From NCBI GenBank assembly GCA_028288985.1, contig JAQGHE010000036.1, positions 1 to 16,472 of the forward strand: DNA of 16,472 nucleotides, in the 5' to 3' direction. Positions 1 through 6,154 of this stretch are shown one piece after another; the first letter of the stretch is position 1; each line of letters starts with the position of its first letter. Source of the DNA: Candidatus Saccharimonadota bacterium. Lineage in GTDB: Bacteria; Patescibacteriota; Saccharimonadia; Saccharimonadales; UBA10212. The notes beneath the pieces were generated by a model, which was not told the origin of the DNA, searched no databases, and saw nothing but the letters and a program-made list of their open reading frames with translations. Both the position numbers and the translations under genes were made by a program.

Positions 1-231
1 CCGTGGCTTGGAAAAATAAACTTCCGCTACCGCCGCGGCAACAGCCTGGTGCTGATGACGACGGAGATTTTCCTAGTAGAGGCCTTGGGCAAGTCCGGCG
101 ATATCAAGCCCGAGCAATGGATGACCAATGTCGCCTGGATGAGTGCCAAAGAGGCGCTAGATAAGATAGAATATGAAGATATTGGTAAACTTATCCTGCT
201 AGGTCTAAAAAAGATAAGAAACAGTAAATAA
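1..231 (+). CDS. NUDIX hydrolase, C-terminal part (5' end outside window)
   Basis: The reading frame is open from the first base and ends at TAA 229-231, so this is the tail of a longer protein. About 76 residues are visible. They begin with WLGKINFRYRRG, continue with a hydrophobic strand (LMTTEIFLVEA) and a PEQWMTNVAWMSAKEAL segment, and finish with a helix ending IRNSK. This order of strands, then 'W-x-S-x-x-E-A-L' and a terminal helix, is typical of the C-terminal half of NUDIX pyrophosphohydrolases. The diagnostic NUDIX box (GX5EX7REUXEEXGU) would lie upstream and cannot be seen, so substrate and activity are open. The next gene, rnc, starts 20 bases downstream, with its Shine-Dalgarno sequence (AAGGAGTG) touching this stop, so the two are probably cotranscribed. 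The family call is from residue patterns only. Confidence 0.65.
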   Translation, partial: PWLGKINFRYRRGNSLVLMTTEIFLVEALGKSGDIKPEQWMTNVAWMSAKEALDKIEYEDIGKLILLGLKKIRNSK

Positions 232-251
232 GGAGTGATTGAAACCGTCCT

Positions 252-947
252 ATGGACATAAATAAATACCAGACATTTGCCGACACTCATTTTGGTGGAT
301 TTGAAGACATCGGGCTTTTAATAACTGCTTTTACACATCGAAGCTATATAAACGAACACCGCAAAACGGCTCTAGAGCATAACGAGCGCCTGGAATTTTT
401 GGGTGACGCCGTACTGGAACTGGTGGTGACAGAGCATTTGTATAACAACTTTAAGGAGCCGGAGGGTATCCTGACTAACTGGCGCAGCGCGCTGGTGCGC
501 ACCGAGAGCATCTCGGCGGCGGCCGACCGTGAAGGCTTTGAACCGCTGCTTCGTTTGTCACGCGGCGAAAAACGGGCCAGCTCTGCCCGGGCCCGCGAGC
601 AGATTTTAGCCAACTCTTACGAATCCGTAGTCGGAGCACTGTATCTGGATAAAGGATACGAAGCCGCCAAGGATTACATCACCCGCACCCTGCTGCCGAC
701 ATTGCCGCAGATCCTGGCTACCGGTTCGTGGCTGGATCCAAAGTCCCGCTTGCAGGAAGTAGTCCAAAGCAAAGACGGCTTTACACCGGTCTACCGCGTG
801 CTTCAAGAGGACGGTCCGGACCATGATAAGACCTTTGTTATCGGTGTATTTGTTAATGGTGAGCCGAAAGGTGAGGGCACCGGGCCCAGCAAGCAGGCCG
901 CTCAAGTAGCGGCCGCCTCTAGCGCATTGGCGCACTATAATGAATAA
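252..947 (+). CDS. rnc: Ribonuclease III
   Basis: This endonuclease cleaves double-stranded RNA, as in rRNA precursor and mRNA processing. The protein has 231 residues, the normal length. The signature NERLEFLGDAV lies at residues 44-54 and carries the acidic residues E45, E48 and D52 that match E. coli E38, E41 and D45. The second catalytic segment is ANSYESVVGALYLD (120-133), with E124 matching the essential Glu117 of E. coli. N121 replaces the Asp114 equivalent, a change I believe occurs in other bacterial RNase III proteins. A double-stranded RNA binding domain spans about 161-229, starting DPKSRLQEVVQ and ending with the GPSKQAAQVAA helix. The start is supported by AAGGAGTG at 230-237. 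It sits directly upstream of rpsP, which has its own promoter. Confidence 0.95.
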   Translation: MDINKYQTFADTHFGGFEDIGLLITAFTHRSYINEHRKTALEHNERLEFLGDAVLELVVTEHLYNNFKEPEGILTNWRSALVRTESISAAADREGFEPLLRLSRGEKRASSARAREQILANSYESVVGALYLDKGYEAAKDYITRTLLPTLPQILATGSWLDPKSRLQEVVQSKDGFTPVYRVLQEDGPDHDKTFVIGVFVNGEPKGEGTGPSKQAAQVAAASSALAHYNE

Positions 948-951
948 CACC

Positions 952-980
952 TTGACGAATAGCCTTCTAATCTGTAAAAT
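952..980 (+). promoter_or_regulatory. Sigma70-type promoter for rpsP
   Basis: TTGACG at 952-957 and TAAAAT at 975-980 are separated by exactly 17 bases. This is a near-consensus housekeeping promoter in the 65-base gap between rnc and rpsP. Transcription should start near 987, giving a leader of roughly 25 bases that contains the GGTGAG ribosome binding site at 1001-1006. Confidence 0.65.
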
Positions 981-1012
981 TATCTAGACTATTAAATTAT
1001 GGTGAGCAATTA

Positions 1013-1525
1013 ATGTTAGCTATTCGTATGCAAAGAACCGGCCGCAAAGGACACGCCCAATTTCGGGTAGTCGTTCAAGATAGCCGCTTTAGCCCCAGTT
1101 CCGGCCGAGTCGTTGAGTACCTGGGCAGCTACGATCCGCACACCAAAGCCACCACTCTCGATAAACAGAAAGCCACCACCTACTTGAGCAACGGCGCCCG
1201 TCCATCAGAGAGAGTCGTCAGACTACTAACCGCCGAGGGGGTTAAACTTCCAGGATGGGTAGAAAAGCCGGCCAAAAAAGAGCGCGCCATCAGAAACACT
1301 GAAAAACTTCGCCGCAACCGCCCCGAAGAACCCAAAGCGGAAACTCCGGCTGAAGCCGAGCCTGAGGCTCCGGCAGAGTCCGAGGCACCGGTCGCTCCAG
1401 AGGCAGCAGTAGAATCTGAAGCTACAGTAGCTGAAGCTGAAGTCCCTGCCGAGATTCCGGAAGCACCAGCAGTCGAGGCCGAAGCTGCCGCACCGGTGGC
1501 TGAAGAGCCAAAAACCGAAGCCTAA
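1013..1525 (+). CDS. rpsP: 30S ribosomal protein S16 with long acidic C-terminal tail
   Basis: S16 is a primary-binding protein of the small ribosomal subunit. Residues 1-84 are a complete S16 domain: MLAIRMQRTGRKGHAQFRVV at the start, then SGRVVEYLGSYDP (30-42), the segment with ARPSERVVRLL (62-72) and GVKLPGW (76-82). S16 proteins are usually 80-90 residues. This one has 170, because a basic linker (85-105) leads into a tail of about 65 residues built almost only from Ala, Glu, Pro and Val. The tail is low-complexity and probably disordered on the ribosome surface. The downstream KhpA has a similar acidic extension. The ATG follows GGTGAG (1001-1006), and a good promoter lies just upstream. 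The domain identity is certain; the role of the tail is unknown. Confidence 0.95.
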   Translation: MLAIRMQRTGRKGHAQFRVVVQDSRFSPSSGRVVEYLGSYDPHTKATTLDKQKATTYLSNGARPSERVVRLLTAEGVKLPGWVEKPAKKERAIRNTEKLRRNRPEEPKAETPAEAEPEAPAESEAPVAPEAAVESEATVAEAEVPAEIPEAPAVEAEAAAPVAEEPKTEA

Positions 1526-1558
1526 AAGTTAGTTGTAAGAAAGTTCATAATGCCAGGC

Positions 1559-1567
1559 TGTTATAAT
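1559..1567 (+). promoter_or_regulatory. Extended -10 promoter for khpA
   Basis: TGTTATAAT at 1559-1567 is a perfect extended -10 element (TG-N-TATAAT) between rpsP and khpA. No convincing -35 box is present at 17 bases, which is common for extended -10 promoters. Transcription should start near 1574, leaving about 29 bases of leader with GAGGAG at 1591-1596. Confidence 0.6.
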
Positions 1568-1602
1568 ATAGACAGCAGATTTACTTATAAGAGGAGACCG
1601 CA

Positions 1603-2079
1603 ATGGCAACCAGCATCGACCAACAGTTCATAGAATACATAGTAAAATCACTTGTTAATAACCCGGATGCCGTAAAAATAGAACGCCGCATAGATGAAAA
1701 AGGCGTGCTGCTGGAACTTACCGTAGACCAGGAAGATCTAGGCAGAGTAATTGGTAAGCGCGGTGCTACTGCCCAGAGTCTTCGTACCTTGCTGCGAGCG
1801 CTAGGCACTAAGAATGATGCCCGCTACAACTTAAAGATCGTTGATGTTGGCGGCCCACGGCCTCCGCGAGACGATTCAACCGCCGCCGACAACTCAGCTC
1901 CGGCTGCAGCTGACGAGCCCGCAGACGATCTAGCCGCACCCGAGCCAGTCGAGCAAGAGAAGCCAGAGGACGTTGGCCACGCCACAGAGGATGACGTGGT
2001 AGAGCACATCGAGGAAAAGCAGACACTGGCGGATAGAACTCGCAAAGAATTAGCTGAACTCGACGACCTAGATGTCTGA
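1603..2079 (+). CDS. khpA: KH-domain RNA-binding protein KhpA with acidic extension
   Basis: KhpA (formerly YlqC) is a small KH-domain protein that binds RNA and in Gram-positives pairs with KhpB to influence division and mRNA fate. Residues 1-82 form the KH fold. The GXXG loop is G51-K-R-G54 inside VIGKRGATAQSLRTLL, and the domain ends with YNLKIVDV. Classical KhpA stops near residue 76-80. Here another 75 residues follow, rich in Asp, Glu, Ala and Pro, and ending in a charged helix (TLADRTRKELAELDDLDV). The position after rpsP matches the usual rpsP-khpA-rimM-trmD order, but rimM is not here. GAGGAG at 1591-1596 sets the start, and an extended -10 promoter precedes it. Confidence 0.9.
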   Translation: MATSIDQQFIEYIVKSLVNNPDAVKIERRIDEKGVLLELTVDQEDLGRVIGKRGATAQSLRTLLRALGTKNDARYNLKIVDVGGPRPPRDDSTAADNSAPAAADEPADDLAAPEPVEQEKPEDVGHATEDDVVEHIEEKQTLADRTRKELAELDDLDV

Positions 2080-2105
2080 TTCAGTAACTTAAATTGCTCT
2101 AGGGA

Positions 2106-2111
2106 TATAAT
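2106..2111 (+). promoter_or_regulatory. -10 element of a probably leaderless promoter
   Basis: A consensus TATAAT ends 8 bases before the ATG at 2120. Transcription would begin at or within a base or two of the start codon, and no Shine-Dalgarno sequence lies upstream of that ATG, which fits a leaderless mRNA. The -35 region is poor. The 15-base string from TATAAT to the A of ATG recurs with one mismatch at 3352-3366. Confidence 0.5.
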
Positions 2112-2119
2112 TTAACTGT

Positions 2120-2716
2120 ATGAGCGAAATAAAAGTTGCCCTATTTGATGTAGATGGTGTTTTAGTCCAGGCCGCCAGACTTTTTTCTCAGATTTACGCC
2201 GAGAAGTACGGACTGAACATAGAGAAATTCGAGCCCTTCTTTACAGGAGATTTTCGACTGGCGCTTGCAGGAAAGGCTGATCTAAAAGAGCTAATCTTAA
2301 ACAATAGAGAACTTTGGCAATATGGCGAACCAGATCAAATACTGGATTTGTGGTTTGAGGCAGAGAACCACCCGGATTATGATCTGGTAGAGGTGATAAA
2401 AGAAAGGCAGGCAAAGGGCCTAGTGGCTTTCTTGGCGACAGATCAAGAAAAATATAGAACTAAATTTATAATGACAAAAATGTTTCCCAGCATATTTGAT
2501 GGCATTTTTGCGTCGTCTGAGATTGGATATAGGAAAGAAAGTAGCGAGTATTGGGCCGCAGTTTTGGGCAGACTTTCTTTAAGAGAGCCAGGACTGCAAC
2601 CAAATAATATTGCTTACTTTGATGACAGCCAAAGCAACATTGATGCCGCAAACGAAACAGGAATTAACGCGCATTTATATAAAGATATCGAACAAGTAAA
2701 GATGGTTCTGGGATGA
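2120..2716 (+). CDS. HAD-superfamily hydrolase
   Basis: This is a phosphatase-like enzyme of the haloacid dehalogenase superfamily. All four HAD motifs can be placed. Motif I is D10-V-D12-G-V near the N-terminus (ALFDVDGVL); motif II is T107 in FLATDQ; motif III is K139 in GYRKESSEYW; motif IV is D168-D169 in AYFDDSQSNI. The residues between motifs I and II form a helical cap (about 17-85), as in subfamily I enzymes. The substrate cannot be told from sequence. The gene takes the place of rimM between khpA and trmD and overlaps trmD by four bases (ATGA at 2713-2716), so translation of the two is probably coupled. Its own ATG has no ribosome binding site and lies 8 bases after a TATAAT. Confidence 0.85.
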   Translation: MSEIKVALFDVDGVLVQAARLFSQIYAEKYGLNIEKFEPFFTGDFRLALAGKADLKELILNNRELWQYGEPDQILDLWFEAENHPDYDLVEVIKERQAKGLVAFLATDQEKYRTKFIMTKMFPSIFDGIFASSEIGYRKESSEYWAAVLGRLSLREPGLQPNNIAYFDDSQSNIDAANETGINAHLYKDIEQVKMVLG

Positions 2717-3354
2717 GAATTCAAATAATTACGCTGTTTCCGGAGATGTTTGAGGGGGTGCTTAATTCCAGCATGCTTTGGAAGGCCCAGAAAGAAGGGC
2801 TGGTTGAGTACCGCTTGATTAATCTGCGGGATTTTGGCATTGGCCCAAGAAAGCAGGTAGATGATACGCCGTACGGCGGGGGTGATGGCATGGTACTAAT
2901 GCCGGAGCCGCTTTTTGCCGCTGTTGATGACGCCAAAGAAAAAGACCCCGACGCCCAGGTGCTTTTAATGACTCCGCGCGGCGATCTTTTTAACCAGGAA
3001 TTGGCCCGGGAATTTGCGGCTACCCAAGCCGGCCTGATTATCATCTGCGGTCGCTACGAAGGTTACGACGAGCGGATCACGACAGTTGTCGATAAGCAGT
3101 TATCGATTGGAAATTATGTTTTGACCGGCGGAGAGTTGCCGGCCATGGTTGTAACTGACGCCGTAACCCGGTTGGTGCCGGGAGTGCTGGGCGGCGAAAC
3201 CAGCGCCGAAAAGGAAAGTTTTTCCGAAGCGGGAGTCCTTGAGCATCCTCACTATACGCGCCCTGAGATTTATAGAGGGCTGAAGGTGCCGGACGTGCTG
3301 CTATCTGGCAATCACGCCGAAATTGATAAATGGCGAGCCGACAATAACGCCTAA
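2713..3354 (+). CDS. trmD: tRNA (guanine37-N1)-methyltransferase, short form
   Basis: TrmD methylates G37 next to the anticodon using S-adenosylmethionine in a trefoil-knot fold, preventing +1 frameshifts. The hallmarks are present: IITLFPEMFEG, DDTPYGGGDGMVLMPEP (50-66), IICGRYEGYDERI (110-122), IGNYVLTGGELPAMVV (132-147) and HPHYTRPE (178-185). The usual catalytic Arg (Arg154 in H. influenzae) is R153 here. The general base Asp169 of the ED-S-F motif is replaced by E168 (KESF). The protein is 213 residues and stops soon after LLSGNHAEIDKWR. E. coli TrmD has 255 residues, so most of the C-terminal helical domain is missing. The ATG overlaps the HAD stop (ATGA). The family is certain; the Glu replacement and the truncation are worth noting. 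Confidence 0.95.
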   Translation: MRIQIITLFPEMFEGVLNSSMLWKAQKEGLVEYRLINLRDFGIGPRKQVDDTPYGGGDGMVLMPEPLFAAVDDAKEKDPDAQVLLMTPRGDLFNQELAREFAATQAGLIIICGRYEGYDERITTVVDKQLSIGNYVLTGGELPAMVVTDAVTRLVPGVLGGETSAEKESFSEAGVLEHPHYTRPEIYRGLKVPDVLLSGNHAEIDKWRADNNA

Positions 3355-3387
3355 AATTTAACTGTAAAGATAGCGCGGTGCTATTAT
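3352..3387 (+). promoter_or_regulatory. Possible promoter upstream of the DoxX-like gene
   Basis: Two overlapping possibilities exist. TTAACT (3358-3363) with TATTAT (3382-3387) at 18-base spacing would start transcription near 3394. TAAAAT at 3352-3357, overlapping the trmD stop, is followed by TTAACTGTA exactly as at the promoter before 2120. A weak hairpin (ATAGC 3370-3374 with GCTAT 3380-3384, then TATTATT) could instead act as a poor terminator. The evidence does not decide between these. Confidence 0.3.
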
Positions 3388-3418
3388 TATTCCAAAGGGA
3401 ACGTAATAGGGGGATTTA

Positions 3419-3982
3419 ATGGCAAGCAGTAAAAGACAGTGGCCGGTTATCGCAGAAAGTCCGCCTGATTTGCGCCGGCGTCAATGGCTCTCGTTAAATT
3501 TGCTGGGGATAATTTTAGTCCTGATGGCGGCCGCACAGCTGCTTAGTTTTGGCGACTTCACCAATAATCTAGATGCTATGGGCATGGGCCCGCCCAAATT
3601 GTGGGCCGCCATTTTAATAATGGCTGAACTTTGGGGTGCAGCCGGCTTCTTTAAAGTGAGTCTAAGCCGGGCTTTCCGCAAAGTCAGTAATTTTTTTGCT
3701 CTTTTTGCCGGCAGCTTTTGGTTTTACCAAACAGTGCGCCAAATAAGCGAGGGGAACAATGTGCAATTTGTCATTGATGGCAAAGTGCAGAATCTCTCGG
3801 CAAGTTTCTTTGGTCGCTTCTTGAACCAGATGCCCGGCTGGTGGACGGTTGTTGAAGCCAGCTTGCTTCTGTTTTGGGTTTTGTATGCTCTGGATATTTC
3901 AGCCGCAGCGTCGGCAGTCGGCAGCAAAGTAATAACTAAAGTAAGCCGCACCCGCGGCAAAAAGGAGGTTCCAAATGTTTGA
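3419..3982 (+). CDS. DoxX/MauE-like four-helix membrane protein
   Basis: This 187-residue protein has four hydrophobic segments at about residues 24-44, 60-80, 91-106 and 140-161, and positively charged termini. The first two helices carry the pattern 'AAAQLLSFGDFTNNLDAMG...AELWGAAGFF', which resembles the DoxX/MauE superfamily of small membrane redox-associated proteins. The helix 3-4 loop (about 107-138) is unusually long and polar. The start is supported by AGGGGGA at 3408-3414. The last 8 bases overlap the superoxide dismutase gene, and the dismutase Shine-Dalgarno sequence AAAGGAGG lies inside this coding region, so the two are translated from one transcript. That fits a role in oxidative stress, because DoxX proteins have been tied to redox balance, but this is inference. 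The family call is tentative. Confidence 0.6.
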   Translation: MASSKRQWPVIAESPPDLRRRQWLSLNLLGIILVLMAAAQLLSFGDFTNNLDAMGMGPPKLWAAILIMAELWGAAGFFKVSLSRAFRKVSNFFALFAGSFWFYQTVRQISEGNNVQFVIDGKVQNLSASFFGRFLNQMPGWWTVVEASLLLFWVLYALDISAAASAVGSKVITKVSRTRGKKEVPNV

Positions 3983-4571
3983 ACTACCGGAACTAGGCTA
4001 CAGCTTTGACGCGCTGGAGCCATATATTGATGCGCAGACTATGGAGATTCATCACGATAAGCACCATGGTACTTATGTAACGAAATTAAATGAGGCGATA
4101 GAAAAGCACCCGGAACTAAAGGGAAAGACGATAGAGGAGTTGCTCGCCGACGCCAATAACCTACCGGAAGATATTAAAACAGCCGTCATAAACAACGGCG
4201 GCGGCCATCATAACCACTCGCTTTTCTGGGAGACCATGAAGCCCGGCGGCGCTAAAGAGCCAACCGCTAAAATTGCCGAGGTTATTAACTCTAACTTCGG
4301 CAGCCTAGACGAGTTTAAAACCAGATTCACCGATGCCGGCATCACCCGGTTTGGATCCGGCTGGGCGTGGCTGGTTAAAAGCGGCGACCAATTTGGAATC
4401 TACTCTACAGCCAACCAGGATAGCCCGCTGATGGAAGGCAAGACCCCCCTATTAGGGCTGGATGTCTGGGAGCACGCTTACTATCTTAAGTACCAAAACC
4501 GCCGCCCGGAATATATAGAAAACTGGTGGTCGGTCGTCAATTGGGACGTTGTTGCTCAAAGACTAGTGTAA
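3975..4571 (+). CDS. sodA: Superoxide dismutase, Mn/Fe type (Mn-like)
   Basis: This enzyme converts superoxide to oxygen and hydrogen peroxide. The 198 residues match the family from MFELPELGYSFDALEPYID to the end. The four metal ligands are H26 (MEIHHDKHH), H81 (GGHHNHSLFW), D163 and H167 (LDVWEHAYY). G77 in the GGH motif and Q148 in ANQDSPL are the pattern of manganese enzymes, whereas iron enzymes usually have Gln at the former position and Ala-His or Gly near the latter. I therefore call it Mn-type, although a cambialistic enzyme is possible. There is no signal peptide, so it is cytoplasmic. It has a perfect ribosome binding site (AAAGGAGG 3961-3968), overlaps the DoxX-like gene by 8 bases and ends just before a hairpin terminator at 4582-4620. 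Confidence 0.95.
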   Translation: MFELPELGYSFDALEPYIDAQTMEIHHDKHHGTYVTKLNEAIEKHPELKGKTIEELLADANNLPEDIKTAVINNGGGHHNHSLFWETMKPGGAKEPTAKIAEVINSNFGSLDEFKTRFTDAGITRFGSGWAWLVKSGDQFGIYSTANQDSPLMEGKTPLLGLDVWEHAYYLKYQNRRPEYIENWWSVVNWDVVAQRLV

Positions 4572-4581
4572 ATTTTGGTAT

Positions 4582-4633
4582 GAAAAAGCCCGCTCGTATA
4601 GAAAGCAGCGGTGCTTTTTCATTTAGAGCGGGC
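4582..4633. terminator. Overlapping bidirectional terminator between convergent genes
   Basis: For the plus strand (after sodA), GAAAAAGC (4582-4589) plus CCGCT (4590-4594) pairs with AGCGG (4607-4611) plus GCTTTTTC (4613-4620), with one bulged T at 4612. For the minus strand (after the 4636 gene), GCCCGCTC and GAGCGGGC form a perfect 8-bp stem (4588-4595 with 4626-4633) and are followed directly by TTTTT. The arm at 4588-4595 is shared, so each transcript folds its own hairpin from the same bases. Confidence 0.75.
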
Positions 4634-4635
4634 GA

Positions 4636-5367
4636 TTAGCCCTTTGCGGTTTGGAGCGAGCCGAGGTACGCGTTGTATTGCGCTGGTGTCAGGTGCAAGT
4701 CCACCCATGCCAGGTACTTGTTTAGGTACCCGGATAGGCCCAAGTCCTGCACTCTGTAGTACCACTCTGGGGTGTCTTGGATGCGCACGGGCTTAGTCGA
4801 TATGTGCCCTCGGCTGAACGTCCAGAAGTTGGCGCCGACGTTGTGCTGCACCATCTTGTCGAGGTCGTTATAAACCCAGACAGCAAACCTCACCCAGCTC
4901 TTCACTCCTGTCTCCTGATGGAATCGCACCTTTGAATATGGGACCTCCAGGATATAGCTGGTCTTGCCTTTGCGGAAGCCCAGTCTCACCGAGGATGAGG
5001 GAGTGATTTCCCCTGTAGTCGTAGTGGTGGTGTTGCCGATGAACAGAAAGAAGTCCGTGCTGGTAGTCGTTTGCGACGAACCAACCGCGCCACCGCCAGC
5101 TGGAGCGCCCAAGCGCAAGTGATAGTGCCGATCGGGGGTGATGCCTGCGGCCCTGATGTAGTCGTGGCTCGAGTACCAGACATTGTGACTTGGTCTAGTG
5201 GCGTACGTGATGCCTGCAGCTGCGCAGTAGAGAACGAAGAGAACGATTGCAACGAGTAGCGTGGGTCCGACGACGTCGGAAACGATGTTCTCGAACGTTC
5301 CACTCCAATCAATCCGATTGTCGTCCCACTTCCCGCGATATCTAGCACCTCTGCTAACAATTTCCAT
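4636..5367 (-). CDS. Single-pass membrane protein of unknown function
   Basis: I do not recognise this family. Using the ATG at 5367, the protein has 243 residues. An N-terminal charged stretch (RGARYRGKWDDNRIDW) precedes one strong transmembrane segment, PTLLVAIVLFVLYCAAAGIT. After it comes an outside-facing region of about 170 residues with a Thr/Ser-rich stretch (SSQTTTSTDFF, NTTTTTTGE). The remainder is rich in Trp and Tyr, suggesting a beta-rich soluble domain. The start at 5367 is preferred because GGAG lies 5 bases before it. An in-frame ATG at 5415 would add 16 residues; it lacks a ribosome binding site but follows a TATTAT closely, so a leaderless start there is possible. Codons end in C more often than in neighbouring genes (ATC over ATA), hinting at a different origin. 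It ends at the shared terminator. Confidence 0.6.
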   Translation of the reverse strand: MEIVSRGARYRGKWDDNRIDWSGTFENIVSDVVGPTLLVAIVLFVLYCAAAGITYATRPSHNVWYSSHDYIRAAGITPDRHYHLRLGAPAGGGAVGSSQTTTSTDFFLFIGNTTTTTTGEITPSSSVRLGFRKGKTSYILEVPYSKVRFHQETGVKSWVRFAVWVYNDLDKMVQHNVGANFWTFSRGHISTKPVRIQDTPEWYYRVQDLGLSGYLNKYLAWVDLHLTPAQYNAYLGSLQTAKG

Positions 5368-5449
5368 GTGTGCTCCAATTGTAGAAGGGCCAGGAAGAAA
5401 ACTTCCAATCATCATACTTTATAATATATTAGCTAAGTCAGCAAGAAGT

Positions 5450-6073
5450 TTAGCCTAGGATGTTAACGGCGCGGGCGGTAACCAAGACGACAGTTAAAAG
5501 CGATATTAGCGCCTGCAAACTCATCAGCAATTTAGCTGCATGCGTCAATGGCATGGTATCGGTTGGGCTGAAGGCTGTAGAATTAGTCATCGAGGTGTAT
5601 ATATAATCGAAGAACATCGGCCGCCAATTACCTCTGCCACTCTGCGGAAACTGAAAGTCATCCTTGTCGCGCTTGCGTCGCCCTGACAGGCCCGGGCTAT
5701 CAAGTTCCCAATACCACAATCCGAAAACGATTATATTGGTTAAGAACACGGCCAGAGCCCCTCTAAGCAGATCTTTACCGGGAATGCTAGACGAACCATG
5801 AATTAGAGCGCCGGTAAGCATAGCCAGCTCTGCAGCGTTGGCGATGGAAACCAAGCCGATCAGCAGGGTAGAGAGAGTTACATGATATTTAGCTTTGCCG
5901 ATATGTCTGCGCGGCGCCGTAAATGCTACGGCAATTACCAACAGCAGTAGCAGGAATGAAACGCCGTATTTAGGACCCAGCTGAAGCTTGGGGGACAAAG
6001 TAAATTGGAGAATTATGGCCAGCACGAGAGCCAGTTCACCCTGCCAGAGTTCTCGGCGGTTTATGGGATGCAT
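5450..6073 (-). CDS. Multi-pass membrane protein with ion-channel-like pore segment
   Basis: This 207-residue protein has about five hydrophobic segments (residues 13-29, 37-52, 65-90, 104-122 and 182-200). Between the last two is a hydrophilic stretch, then FFDYIYTSMTNSTAFSPTDTMPLTHAAK. This resembles the pore-helix and filter region of two-helix potassium channel-like or DUF1345-like proteins, where a 'T-x-T-x-G-x-x-D' filter precedes the last helix. The classical TVGYG filter is absent, so ion conduction is not shown. The start ATG at 6073 lies 6 bases after an extended -10 box (TGTTATAAT on the minus strand, 6080-6088) with no Shine-Dalgarno sequence, so the mRNA is probably leaderless. 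The gene diverges from the arsR operon; a direct link to it is not evident. Confidence 0.6.
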   Translation of the reverse strand: MHPINRRELWQGELALVLAIILQFTLSPKLQLGPKYGVSFLLLLLVIAVAFTAPRRHIGKAKYHVTLSTLLIGLVSIANAAELAMLTGALIHGSSSIPGKDLLRGALAVFLTNIIVFGLWYWELDSPGLSGRRKRDKDDFQFPQSGRGNWRPMFFDYIYTSMTNSTAFSPTDTMPLTHAAKLLMSLQALISLLTVVLVTARAVNILG

Positions 6074-6079
6074 ACCGAA

Positions 6080-6088
6080 ATTATAACA
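6080..6088 (-). promoter_or_regulatory. Extended -10 promoter, leaderless, for the 5450-6073 gene
   Basis: Read on the minus strand, 6088 to 6080 gives TGTTATAAT, a perfect extended -10 box. Six bases separate it from the ATG at 6073, so transcription should begin at the start codon. It lies back-to-back with the arsR promoter; the -35 box of that promoter begins 20 bases away. Confidence 0.6.
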
Positions 6089-6107
6089 GCTAATGTGAAA
6101 AAAATTG

Positions 6108-6136
6108 TTGACATGACGATGCGTCTAAACTATCAT
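6108..6136 (+). promoter_or_regulatory. Strong sigma70 promoter of the arsR-SRPBCC-VOC operon
   Basis: A consensus TTGACA at 6108-6113 is followed after exactly 17 bases by TATCAT at 6131-6136. The predicted transcription start (about 6143) is within two bases of the ATG at 6145, so the first gene should be translated from a leaderless transcript. Confidence 0.75.
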
Positions 6137-6154
6137 TCAACCAAATGGTTGAAT
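6135..6154. promoter_or_regulatory. ArsR-type operator spanning the start codon
   Basis: ATTCAACC (6135-6142), AAAT, GGTTGAAT (6147-6154) is a perfect inverted repeat with 8-bp arms. It overlaps the last two bases of the -10 box, the predicted transcription start and the ATG at 6145. This size, symmetry and position match operators of dimeric ArsR-family repressors. The protein encoded immediately downstream is such a repressor, so negative autoregulation is the natural reading. Confidence 0.75.
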
